64,000 nt of DNA from Lagopus muta (Eukaryota > Chordata > Aves > Galliformes > Phasianidae): NCBI RefSeq assembly GCF_023343835.1, contig NC_064433.1, positions 134,877,957-134,941,956 on the forward strand. The letters run 5' to 3'. Positions 19,833-32,445 of the stretch are shown in pieces. The translations under genes were made by a program, and so were the position numbers. Numbering within the stretch: position 1 is the first letter of the stretch; each line of letters opens with the position of its first letter. A model generated the notes under the pieces. The model searched no databases. It saw only the letters and a list, made by a program, of their open reading frames with translations, and was not told the DNA's origin.

Positions 19833-20590
19833 CAATCACAGAATCACAGAATTGTAGGGGTTGGAAGGGACCTCCAGAGATCATCGAGTCCAACCCCCCT
19901 GCCAAAGCAGGTTCCCTACACCAGGTAGCAGGTTCCCTACACCAGGTTTAACTTAAACCAGGTTAAGCTTAAAACCATTTCCCTTTGTCCTGCTGTTTTC
20001 TATCCTTTCAAAGAGTTGATTCCTCTCCTGTTTGTAGGCTCCCTTTAGGTACTGAAAGGCTGCAATGAGGTCACCCAGCAGCCTTCTTTTCTCCAGGCTG
20101 AACAAGCCCAGCTCCCTCAGCCTATCCTCATAGGTCATAGGACATAGGTGCTCCAGTCCCCTGATCATCTTCATGGCTCTCCTCTGGACCCTCTCCAACC
20201 GCTCCCTGTCTTTCTTGTACTGGGGCTCCAGACCTGGACACAGTACTCCAGATGGGGCCTCACAAGAGCAGAGCAGAGAGGGACAATCACCTCCCTGTCC
20301 CTGCTGGCCACCCCTCTTCTGATGGAGCCCAGGATACCATTTGCTTTCTGAGCTGCAGGAGCACACTGCTGGATCATGTTAAGTTTTTCATCCATCAAGA
20401 CCCCCAGGTCCTTCTCCACAGGGCTGCTCTCGAGGACCGCTCCTTCCAGTCTGTATGGATGCCTGGGATTCTTCCAGCCCAAGTGGAAAAACCATGCACT
20501 TTGCTGTGTTGTACCTCACTAGGTTCACCTGGGCCCACCTTTCTAGCTTCTTGAGGTCCCTCTGAACGGCATCCATCAAAGGTTGTTGCT
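19833..20590 (-). mobile_element. CR1: CR1 LINE, about 760 bp, antisense
   Basis: A longer CR1 3' portion, inverted, beginning ATCACAGAATCACAGAATTG. It continues through the CCAAAGCAGGTTCCCTACAC block, which carries a short local duplication at 19907-19945. It then extends into ORF2-derived sequence up to about CCCTCTGAACGGCATCCA. Minus-strand open frames (19953-20366, 20171-20482) are remnants of the CR1 reverse transcriptase ORF, broken into different frames. Confidence 0.92.
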
Positions 20591-20984
20591 GTGTTACAGA
20601 TGGCAGCAGGGGGGCACTCTGACACATTGTGTCTGACATGGAAATGCACATGAAGCAAAAGCGTGTTACTGAATTTCTTCATGAGGAAAAAAATGGCACC
20701 CACTGACATGAATGCTGAACATTCATGGAGATCAAACAATGGATGTGAGCACAGTGAAGAGGTGGATGGTGTGTTTCAGCAGTGGTGACAGTGATAGTGG
20801 GTCACTTCTGGTGCAGATTGTTATGAGAACGATATGCAGGCTTTTGTTTATCACTGGTGAAAATGCATAGCTAATGGTGCATTGAAAAATGTTTTGTTGC
20901 TGAGAATTTGCTCTATTAAATAGTGTGATTGTGCTCTTTGTTGTAGTTTCCATTAACATAAATAGGAGGCATTACATTCAGAGC

Positions 20985-23900
20985 TAACTACATATATAAC
21001 AGCTCTGCAAATATTAAATCATATACAGATTTAAAAGTTCATGGCTGTTCATTCAGTAAGATGCCATAAATACTTCATACTTTCTGGAAAATAAAAGTCT
21101 TGTATATTTCACTGGTTTAGCTTACAGCACCTGTTTTATAAATTAATTTTTTATTATCAGACATCAAGGATACAGCAGTCAGGATACAGGATAGTTACTG
21201 AGCATATTAACAACTCTTTCATTCTTACCAGCTGCATTGACAGACTGTGTCTACAGAAAAGCTGCAGTCTTTGTCACTGCCAAAAAGACAGATGCTCAAA
21301 TATCCTCTTTGCACCCTGATGGTCACTGGATGACTACTAAAACATCAACATTATGCTCCTCTTTCTGTTAAATTACAAAGCATCTTCTTTCTATTATTAC
21401 TTTGACCTTTACCAAAACAGACTTATTTGTGTATCCTTGAAAACTGAAGCAAAAATACCTAAGGAAAAAAAAAAAAAAAAAAGATTTGGCTCTGAAGTTT
21501 TGAATACAGTCTGTATGTCAGCAAGAGTTAGTGAGAGATCCAGCCTGCTACAAACTGATAGGGTCTTACTGTCAGTACAGATACCCAAGGTCACAGGGCT
21601 GGCACTGCGCACAACGAGGAGCTCTGCCTTTGTGGTGGAAAGGAAGCATCAGTATAGCAGCACATCACACTACAAACAAGAAAACCTCCCAGGATGTTTT
21701 CAAATGCTTCAAGGAAAATGAAGACAGATGGTTCAATGTTTAGGAATTATTTTTATCTGTATATACAGTTTATTAGTAAAATCAAAATAAGTGCATTAAA
21801 ACTGTCAAAAAGAATTTTTTTACAGTAACAGTCATTAGAAAATAACATAGCGTCATTATGAAATGCAGTATATTTCTTTCTAAACTGTAGCAAGCTGAAT
21901 ATTCAACATTCCTTGTGCAGAAAACATCACAAAGTCAGCTTCTTTAGCCAGTAGATCCATTTTCCATTTAATGTGAAATAACTTATGTCACCTTATGATC
22001 TTTAGGGACCTTTTCACAATAATCCACTTGACAAGCGAGGCAGGTAAGCTTTGCAAAACTTATAATTGATCACTGGTGCTATTGTAGACATGATGGAAAT
22101 ACCATATACAACATAAATATTTTTTAGCAAAAAATATTATTGCTTCATAATCAGGTGTAGGTGTTAGTCTCTGATTTGGCCTTGCTTTGACATAATGAGC
22201 CTATGGTTCTGCATACATGGAATATAAACACAATGATGTTTTTATAAGAGTTCCAGACGTCTTGCCTGTATATGAAATGTAAACACTGGGTTCTATCTTT
22301 AGCTGTTGAAATTGGGTGTGAATGAGAGATTCTGTTTGGGCCTCAGCACAGCCACGCTTTATTTGGGGGCTATATTGCTATGGAATTGCCGCTTGTTCAA
22401 ATGCTCCTGACACCCAACAAAGACTGCATTGTTCTGTTGGAACCTGTTTGCTAAAGTCTGGCTAGTTGTAGCTAGGAGGGCTGCAACAGGAAGAGCGAGT
22501 TACTCAGCATTCCTCTGAATGAGGACTGGTGGTTTATCACAGGGATGATGGACTGCATCTGGCCAGGGGAGCAAACAATGGGGAAACAAAGACCAACTTT
22601 GCTTTGACACAGTGTGCAGTGTGGGCAGGCAACCATGCTCCTGCCATCGGCCTGTAATGATTCCATCTAGTGCAGATGTCTGATGTGACCTTCATCAGAA
22701 GGGTTTTAGCAGCAGTGCTGTAATTCTCACTGTCGATCTGATGTGGTGAGTTGGATTCTCGAGCAACTGGACTTAGTTATCTGTGAAAGAATACTGATGC
22801 TCAGCCTTATGCTGACCCTTACCTAGACACTATTTCCACTGATGCTTCTGGCGTGATCACCACCTATGTACAAAATGGTGGAATTTGGGAACACTGTATT
22901 AATTTAAGAATGAGTAGAAGTCAGTGATGTAGTCCATCTTGCTTTGTTCTGCATTCATATATGAATTATATAAAACCAACCATAGGAAAAAAACTTTTAC
23001 GGAAGTCTCAAGTGAGCCAGCATCTCCTGGTTCCTGGGAAGCTGCTCTTTCTGGAGAATTGCCTATGGATACAGGAAACAAAACAAACAGAAATCTTCAT
23101 CAGCTGCATCTCACTGCACTATAAATTCGGTAACTGAAAGATGAAAATCTTGCTAAAACACTAAGGACATACAAAAGGTTGTGCAATGATATCATCTGGT
23201 GGCACTGATACAACAGTTGGAAAATTCAACAGAGAACAATAAAAGCTCCTGTTTTGTAGCACAGGGCTACTACTCTTTGAGAGGAATTAATAGGTTACTA
23301 CAAAATACTAACATGTATATTTAACCTTTTATTGGTAGTATTTGGCATTTTCCCAGAGCCCTATCAGACTACATGAATCACTGATCAAATCCATAGCGGT
23401 AATGTTTATGTACCTGCACACGTGTATACACAAAGAAATTTTGCTTGAGGATGAAATTGACAAAAAGATTTTCTTTCATACTCATTCTTATAGTTACTGA
23501 GTTTGAACCAGAAGAACATCAAGTTTAACAGAACTTTCCTGTGGCTCAGCTGGAGCTATATACAACGCAACCATTGTTTGTCTATAAACGTGCTAGCTGT
23601 TTTTCTTTGATTCTTTTTACAGAGATGCTAATACCACTAATACCACTAATATCTTTCTTCCAGGAGTGGTTAGACTTCTCCTGGAGCTCTGAATCTGCTG
23701 CTACCTATGAAGTAATTAATTTATTCTTTCAACTTACTTGTCATGGTCTGTCACCTTGAGCTTTTAGGTGCAACCTCTGTTTGTGGCCCAGCCAAATCTG
23801 CTGGCACATTGGCAACATGAGCAAAATGTGTATGAGGAGTGGACCAGGGAAGCAGAAGAAAGTAAGTCTGAAGCCACCCTTTGAGGAACATTCAGAAAAG

Positions 23901-26900
23901 TTCCTTATGCAAGGGAGCATACGATGCTCTCTTCAGTAATTCCAGTGCAGATTTCCCTGGGAAATGATTTACTGTAGCTAAGGGCAGAGCATGTATCTCC
24001 TCATTCTGCTGCTGCTATCCTAATGTCATATCCAGTGATAAGCTGTATGACTCAGCTCCTTCCCTCATATTTTTCAGTTTCCCATCATCCTTTTGTCACA
24101 GAAAATGATAAGGGAAAACTGCAAGGACAGTCCTCCCTGCTGGCATAGCCACAACACTTATGGGGATAGAAAATACAGAATAAGGAATATGTTTTTTTCA
24201 GTTCTCTGTATGCACTGTTAGTTTCAGCCAAGATCAACCAGAACATCTTTAGATATATTAAGGCATAAAGTTATGCTTACATGCTGGTATTTCCAAATGT
24301 GGCTTATTTTTTTCTAGTTTATCTGTATGGTCTGTGGTCTTTGCAAGCAATGTTAGTTCTTCATTTATTTATATATATATATATTATGTAAATTTATATA
24401 CTCACAGATCAACAACTTGTTCTTATACTTGTCCTCTGCTATGAATGTTTCACTGCCCCATGTTTCACTGAAAATAACATGATCAACTATATGAAACTTT
24501 CAATCTATATCTTATTTTTGGAAATGAAATTAGACTTAGTGGCTTCAAATTACTAAGTTTTGAAAGTTATATCTATTCAGAAATGAAATGAAAGATACGG
24601 AAAGTACGATTACAGAAAACCCAAGAGGAGAAAGAATTGGGCTGTGGCTGCTTGTGAACAGCAGGAGCATATGTGGAACACAGGGTTGCTCTTCTCTGCA
24701 GTACATCTCTCACATTACCTAGAAATGTTCACTGATATTGGGAAGACCTCACTGCCACTTCACTTAAATTCTAAAAAAATATATATAGTTGGATACCTAA
24801 GTGAGACAGATCAGATCACACCTCTTATTATCTTGCAGCAGAAAGTGTTTTATTTATGAAGGAAATGTATATTCAAAATTAATTTTAAAAAGTCTTGCTA
24901 CCACATCTTTACGCAAACCAATAGCAGTTATCTTGATATGACCTTGAGGTTTTGTTTCTCAGAAATCCCAGGTAATATAAGTCAATTACAACGTGAAGAT
25001 TAAGGTATTTGTCATTCAGGACTATGCTATGAAGAACCTGGGGCCGCGTTGAGCTGTATTGCTGTGACCCTGGTTCTGCAATCAGTCACCAGTGTCGATC
25101 TGTATAAGAGCTTATCCGAGTGGAACTGATTGCAGAGTCAAGACTTAAATTTACCAGTTACAGTGCTTACACACTGTGGCAAGGTCCTGATGAAGAAACC
25201 TTAGTTACACCCTCTGTTTCTCTGGGAATTTTTATTAAAGGAGAGTAGGGTGGATTTTGATTGGTTATACTAGTTATTACAGAAATAATTTCCCTCTTCT
25301 GAAAAGCCAAGATTGTACTAATGATGTACATTTATACTAAAAAAGCCTCTTTTTTTTTTTTTTTTTTTTTTTCCTTGTCTCCCAGTTAGTTCTGTGAGGC
25401 TTTCAAGGACTTTTATTTTTACAAACAGAAGCCCCAAGACCTTGAAGAATGAGAAGTTTGATACCTTTGGGTAAGCTGGGAAAAGCAAGTTGGGCTCCTG
25501 GAGAGGCTGATATTCTGTCACCATCTGTTGCGTGCGCCAGGTCTCTCCTACACGTTTAGTGGTATTTTGGCCTGTTATTAGGCATTAAGAATTTGGAAAA
25601 AAAAGTATCTCTCTGAGAAAGTAAAGGAGAGGGACACACTCAAGTCTTTCAGCAAGTGTGCCTAGGACGAGGAGGAGTTGTGCCCCACAGGAATAGTGGG
25701 CAGCAAAAAGTGAGATGGGCATAGGAAGAAGGCAGTTTGCCTTTCAAGTTTCAAACAGCTCTCCAACAGTTCCTCTGCAAACACAGTGTTGTAAAAAGGT
25801 AGTTTTTCCAAGCAAGGAGTAGTTTTAGTTTTCAGGTGGACAAAACCTCAGAGGCCATTTGCCGAAGCAGCAGGGAAGCAGAGAGCAGCACCGTGGGGAC
25901 AGTCTGCATGGACCCCCCCCACACTGCAGCAGAAGAGAGAGTGCTTGAGAGCAGAGGTGAAGCAGCAGCCCAGTTTGCAGATGATGGGGGTTGCAGTGTT
26001 GAGGCCAAACCTGAGCTCCACCCCTCTTAAGTGAGCAGGGCCACAATGAATGGTGATGCAGTCTTCTCATCAGAGGATGAGAATGAAGTTTCAGACTGCC
26101 CTGTCACACCTTGTGTGTGTTGCGTATAGCAAGGGGATTTTTATTTGATATGTCCATGACACGATTATAATCGTCTTTCCAGATTTATTCCATGTCTCCT
26201 TCGATTCTTCATCTCCAGTAATGTTTTCTTTGTTTCATAGACTTGATTCTTTTATAGACTAAGCTTAGTGTTTGCTAGGAGGAAGTATTGCATGAAAAAA
26301 AGTATTTCTCGGGGACCTGGATGAAAAATCCATCTAATCTCTTTGGTATTTGTACAAAAAAAAAAAAAAAAAAAATCCCTAGAAAATCAAATATGTTTTT
26401 TCTTCTTGACAATAGCACCTGGGATGAAGAAGGAAAAAAAAATAAAAGACCTGCGAAAGAGTTCTTCTCATTCATTTCCAAGTGGAAAGATACTTTATAA
26501 TGTCACTGTAGTTACCACCATGCATTCTGAATAATTACAACAGTACATTTTGGAAAATTACAAATGCTGAAAGGAGGTAAGGTTAAAAAAAAAAAAAAAA
26601 AGTTCATTATACATATTTGCATAATGTAAAAACAAGTTACATGAACCACATCTATTTACTTTTCCAAGCCAACCGCTATTAGTATACTAAAAAAGCTTGA
26701 GAAGTTGCTTCTCAACCAGTATCAAATGGGAAAAAACCTTACTCACCCAAGTGTCATAAAATGAGCCCATCATAAAATGACCAGACTGCATGAAGTTCAT
26801 TATCCAATCCACTGACTTTTTCACGAGAATCAGCTTATTTATAGCACAGTGCAGCGTATCAGCTGCCAACTCTCTGCATAGAGTAGTATTAAACTGTACA

Positions 26901-27191
26901 GGAAAAAAAAAAAAAAAAACAAAACCAAAAACCAAAACATTTTGCAGCATATTAGTGAGATTCCATCGGTGTGTGTTCCTGACAAATGGCTCCCCTGCAG
27001 TTGTCTCAGCATTTCCTTGCCAGAGAGGACCCATTTAAACTGCTTCATTTATTGATAAGCAGTGGAAGTTGTAAAATAAGTATCGTATCAGTGAATCCAA
27101 GGAAGTAACTCATGCAGTTCTTAGAGACTTAGTGTTTGGAGACTTTAAAACTAACTCCAGGAGATATTTATGAGTATTGTGAATGAAGAAG

Positions 27192-27225
<34 letters not shown>

Positions 27226-29609
27226 CAAGAATGATAATTTGATGATAGCATTTTAATTTAATTTGAAGTAATGCAACCAAACTGCATGAGGGAAAGGAAC
27301 AGAGGGAACAATCAAACCCCTTAACCAACACTATTTTATCCTGCCATTAAACTGTTATAATTACCCAGCATTTGACCAGATGGCAAGTCATTTCTGAAGT
27401 CAGACCAGGTGTTCAAGATGCAGAGATAATCACAAAGCTGATGACTGTGGTGAAACTAATTAAAAAGTGTGTTGCAGTGGCACAGTGGTGCTGTGGAGAG
27501 AGTGACCAAAAATAACAGGATAGAAAAGATGTAATGTACTACAACAAAGTGATTTGGAGGATAGCAGGCAAAAACAAACAGAATTTAATTAGTTCAAATG
27601 ATCAAGGTCAGAGGAGCACTCTAATAAACTATTATATAATGCAATCTCCATGGGGCTTTCTGGGGCTTTGTTTCTGTTTTCTAACACAAACGTCAAGACA
27701 GAAGTGAAAGACAGAACTAATGAAGATGAAAGCTGTCAGCCCCATCAGAAGAAAGGCAAAAAACGGGCACAGATGCACCTCAAAATGAAATACGGGCACA
27801 GCAAAATCCTTTTAATGTTTGTTATTGCCGATTACATGACCACAGCTGGAAATTACAGAGGGCTTTATTCATTAAAGACTCACTATCTTCAATTAGGCTT
27901 TGCTTTCACAATGAAGCAGCAGAGTGGTGAAGCAAGGCAGTGCTGCGCTGTGCCTGCACTCCTCACAGCGCTGCCCTCTGCCTGCACCCGGCGTGCTTCT
28001 GTTTAATGGACACCTTCACCTGGCTGCCTGGCTGAGACCAAAAATCGATTCTGACACAAGGGGAAAAAAAAAGACCAAAACAAGAAAGAAAACTTCGAAA
28101 ACAACCCGAGGAAGTAAACATCCAGCCACACACTAACAGAAATCCAAATGCCTCGTTGCCAGCTAGGCGTGCAGCAGTCCTCCTGCCGGCTCAGTGTTTT
28201 GTGATCATCTCTGGCTGTCTGCTCTAAAAATGTAAGTGTGAATGCTCACGCTGTGCCCATGGCCCCGAGGAGATCACTAATTGGCTCCATGCTATGCCCA
28301 TACACGAAGCCTGATGCTAAAGGGGTCCTGGACACAAGTAAAAGCTGAGACCTGTTTAAGGCAGCTCTCCATGAGGCTTTTCAGGCAGGAAGGTGAGGTG
28401 TTCCTATCTGCCCACCTCCTCTCTGCCCTCAATACCTGCTCTAGAGCCTGGGGATGTCCACGAGGGACAGATTTGTAACATCAGGAGACTGAGGAGGGCC
28501 TCTGATATTTCTCTTCAGTGAGCGTTTTTTCCATTAAAGAACAATGAAAATTATGAGCCCACTTTGTTGCTGTGTTATGCTGCTGATGTATTTCAATGCA
28601 GTTGTATGAGAGCTTTTGCTAGCCATAGGAGGTGGGATTCAGTGTCACTCTGCAGTTTATTTGTTGTTGTTGTTGTTTGGTTGGATTTTGATCTCTAAGA
28701 GTTTCCATGCATGTGAAATGGTCGTGTGTTGTGCAAGGCTGCTGATAGCACTGCAGTCTCATTCAACTCTTCCAACATTTGGGAGTTTCTCCTTGTTGCC
28801 ATGTCTTTGCCTGCAGAAAAGTTGCTTACTTCTTAGTGCAAAGGTCTTAGAATGTAAGACAGGAACAGATGCAACATGGAGCTGATAAATCAGTTGGTAG
28901 TACAGTTCACCCTGCCAGTAGGAATTTTGCTTTCACATTGGTACTAGCAATAGCATCTTGTTGGCTTTTCTCATGACTGGAGCTACAGACTGCAGAATCC
29001 CCTCTGCTACAATCACATTTCTTCATACGTTTCTCTGGAAAGCAGAAGGGACAATGTATTTATGACTAGAAACAATTGACATCTGTGGTACCTTATTTAA
29101 GCACTGATGTACAGAGCAGAGTGAGCTGAAAAACACAGTCTGCTCAAATATTAACTCCCTTTTCTTAACATTTGTTCTCTGCTGGCTCAAGAAACAGAAG
29201 ATTCTTTTTTAATTCATTCAGTTTTTTTCTTTTTTAATTGTCACCAGATTTTGGAATTTTTCAGTCAACTTTGCTGGTGACATTCATGTTGGGAACACAT
29301 TTCCTCAGTGGAATGAGGAAAAATAAAGAACTATAACTGGAAACAGGAGTGCAGACCACAGATAATGGTATAAATCTTTGGAAAACTGCACAGTTGAAAA
29401 TACAGCCCCATTAATTCCAGCAGTGCCTCCTCACCACAGAATACATACTGCTGGGTATGTAACTTTTCAAGTGTTTTTAACCTATTAAGCAACTGGAATT
29501 CTGGTAAAATAGCTTTTATATTCAGTGTTCTGCAGATTCTAATAGATATGTTTCTAGGGGCACGCATCCCAAGGCCTGCAGCTGCTCTGCAAGCTGGTGC
29601 AAGTTCAAT
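20985..29609. other. AT-rich, gene-free, many homopolymer tracts
   Basis: No gene, exon or transposon recognised. Low-complexity sites: A18 at 21465-21482; (TA)n at 24368-24385; T23 at 25350-25372; A20 at 26356-26375; A17 at 26585-26601 and 26903-26919; A31 at 27192-27222; (GTT)n at 28661-28678. The stretch 27780-27920 is unusually smooth, unique AT-rich sequence that could be a conserved noncoding element, but that cannot be judged without alignment. Confidence 0.55.
27192..27222 (+). repeat. A31 homopolymer
   Basis: Thirty-one uninterrupted A. CR1 has no poly(A) tail and no processed pseudogene is evident upstream, so it is treated as a simple repeat. Confidence 0.9.
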
Positions 29610-29765
29610 GTCTCTCACCTTGGAGTTTTTCCTTCCTGAGGATCTCCAGCAGCTGCCTGGCTGTGGCCCTGGGCACCCTGCTCTGGGTTGCCCTGCTGGA
29701 GAGGTGGTGAGCCAGAGGGACCCTGAGGGCCCTGCCATCTTCAGCCACCCTGTGAGTCTGTCTCC
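29610..29765 (+). mobile_element. CR1: Degenerate CR1 3' end, sense
   Basis: Contains GGATCTCCAGCAGCTGCCTG and CACCCTGCTCTGGGTTGCCC, ending CCACCCTGTGAGTCTG. This matches, in opposite orientation, the CR1 subtype at 41980-42105. It is diverged and lacks clear terminal octamers. Confidence 0.65.
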
Positions 29766-32401
29766 TGTACCAGCAGTGTTTCTACTCTGATTTCTTGCCA
29801 TCATTCTTCCTCTGTGTTCACACAAATAGCTGTTTGCTGTTTTTTGGTAATTGGCAAATAAAGATAGGTTTAAGGATTTGGAAGTAAAAGCTTTTAAATG
29901 AATTCAGTAATGACACCACAGGCTTGAAGCAGGCATACAGCTATCTAGGGGAAGAAGACTTCATGTTAATTCTAAGAGTTGCAATTAAAAGCTGATGCCA
30001 CATACTTGGCCTTCTGCCCAAGCTTACAGTGACCTGCAGAGGTTTTTAAGAGACATGCAGTCGATTTTCAGTGTTCAATAGGCCTTGCCACCTGTTTACC
30101 TTTACGCACACAAAAGTGAGGGAAAAGCCCTTTCTCATTCTGATGCAGTCACATGATGGTCTCTGCTAATTACTGGCAGGTAAAGTTTTGCAGAAAACTG
30201 GAAGACCAAAGTCTGCTTGTTCCTTGTCCAGGAGAAGGTAGTTCAGAATGTTAGTTTCTCCAAATCAGGTATGAGAGTTGGCTTTCAAGCACAAGGAGGA
30301 AGTTAAAGAAAGGGAAAAATGGGAGAGAACAGGAAAGGTGAGAATGTGTTTTGTCTTTTTTTGTAACTGACCATCTCCTTGTGTTAGGAATATGCAAAAA
30401 TAATTCCTCCTGTCTGAATAGGATATTACATTTAACCTGCAGCTGATATATCTATACAGCCTTTCACAGCTCAGATGGGCTTTGGTTTTCCGAACTCCAT
30501 CCCTGTGTGAGGACCCTGGGAGCATCCCCCCTCCTGGAGGTCTGGCTGTAAGGGCTCGAGACCAGCTTAGAAGCAGCTTAGAAGTACCCATCCTATTCAG
30601 ACTATGTTTCTATATTCCTCCTGACTTTCTTGTCTCTGCTTCCACCTCTTGTATACTTTATATCTAAATTTCACCTGGATCTCCTTGTTTATCTGTCCAG
30701 CTTTCCTGGAATCTCCAGGGCCATATTCCATGGGATTCTTCCAGTGAGGTCTTTGAAGAGGCCACTGTCTATCCCAAGTGAGGAAAAATAGAGGTCCTGA
30801 GAGATCTCTGAGTCTCCTCTCAGACAGAAAGAAAAGAGGTCAACTGCCATTTACTAAAATTACAGTAATCTTGATATTGATCTGGCCCTAAAGCTCATAG
30901 ATATAGTTTAAGGCATAAGCCTACTTGTCACTTACTCTATGAGGAATCTGCATTGCTTAGTAGTTGTTTTGGATTTCCACTTTCAAAATAAATGATTGAA
31001 CAGAATTTATATTTTGACCACTCAAGTTTGAGGTAAGCTTTTTTTTCCCACCAGGAAACCTAGATTCTCCATGCTGATCCCTTTCTAGTTTCACAGAAAT
31101 GCAGTACTGTTGGCTTTGTGGATGGCGTCATTCCTGCAAATAGTGAAATACCTGCTCAGCTGTAGCAATTCTGCGCTATTTAGATTTTAATGCATGCTTA
31201 AGGACCTCAAAATCTGGCCCTGCATCAGATTAAGCTCATTCCAAGTAGATGTAACCTACTGTCATATTTACATATGTTAATTCTGTGACAAAATAGAGAA
31301 AAGCATCTCAGTAATAACTCCACTCATGCTAATCAAACAAAGGTGTCTAGAGAGGATAATTACTCCATGACCTTGCTGCTTCACAGTGAATGACCTTGTA
31401 AGGTTGGAGTGTAGAGGTGGTTGAAAAGGTTCTGGTAGAACCTTTTTCTCTCTCTTTTCCATAAGAGAGCAATCCCAAAATTGAGACGCTGTATGCAAGA
31501 GCATACAAATGGTCCAGAAGATTTTCACACAAAATTATTGAAGTTGGTTTGAATAACTTTGCAGTTAATGTGATCACAAAGCTCTCTTTGAACTGGTGCG
31601 TCAGGATTTGAGATGCACAAGATGCAATTTTGAAAGAAAAAATGTGTAGAGGGGAGCCTTTAAGTAAAGTCATGTCAGTTTTTCTCATGCTTTATAACTT
31701 GCTCTGTGTAGAAAAAATTAATTGTAATTCACAATGTGGAGAAATAATTAAAGGTAGAATATTTTGTTTTTTTTTTAACTAGAGGTATTTGAAGGAGTGT
31801 ATTACTAAGGCAAAAAGATAAAGACCCACATCTCTCAGATAGGCAAAATGGTGTCAGTTTAATTATTTGGGACTTGTTTATAATTTACATAATTAAGGCA
31901 ATAAGACGATAGCAGTGTTCTCACAGTTTAGAAGGAAGAAATACCTGTGTTCTGCAGAGAAAAGAGATGATTTATCAAACATCAAGGATAATCAGCATAT
32001 TTACATACACACTTTAATGTTTAACTGCCAATTTCTGTTTCCCAATTAAAGTGGTTTATTTGACTGTTATCTTTAGCTAATTAGTACTTATTTTAGGGAG
32101 TGAATAAAGAGCAGGTTTCATGGGAAAGTAAAATCATTGGCTGCAAGTAGGAAGAATAGCTTGATGGCTGATAGAAAATCACCCCAGCTAATGAATTCCT
32201 GTGTGTTCTGTAATGTAACCTAATGTCTCATACAGATTCTAAACTCCCAGGTGGCCCAGAGAGGCATATACTCACCAGATGACATATTAGCCAATTTCAA
32301 AGATAATTAGTAAGAACCATTCTTTCTGTATTCTTTAAGCTTTGGGAAGATTCACATTCCATTCTTTTATGTACTGGCCTCCAATTGAAAACATATGGAG
32401 T

Positions 32402-32445
<44 letters not shown>

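Larger units (their letters stand above)
19479..20984 (+). mobile_element. Galluhop-like mariner remnant, interrupted by CR1
   Basis: The left piece (about 19479-19567) begins GGGCTGCTCTGAAAGCAATG. The right piece (about 20595-20984) ends ATAGGAGGCATTACATTCAG, which is inverted-complementary to the left end, so both terminal inverted repeats survive. The right piece aligns by eye with the uninterrupted copy at 39993-40512. That includes a degraded start of a mariner transposase and the shared block GATCAAACA. About 1 kb of CR1 sequence separates the halves. It is too degraded and internally deleted to encode transposase. Confidence 0.82.

Noticed and set aside
19953..20739. Minus-strand ORFs of 87-137 codons as host genes
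   Set aside because: They are broken CR1 ORF2 fragments lying wholly or largely inside the CR1 insertion.
29331..29825. 164-codon minus-strand ORF
   Set aside because: Its N-terminal half reads antisense through a degenerate CR1 end and the remainder has no domain.
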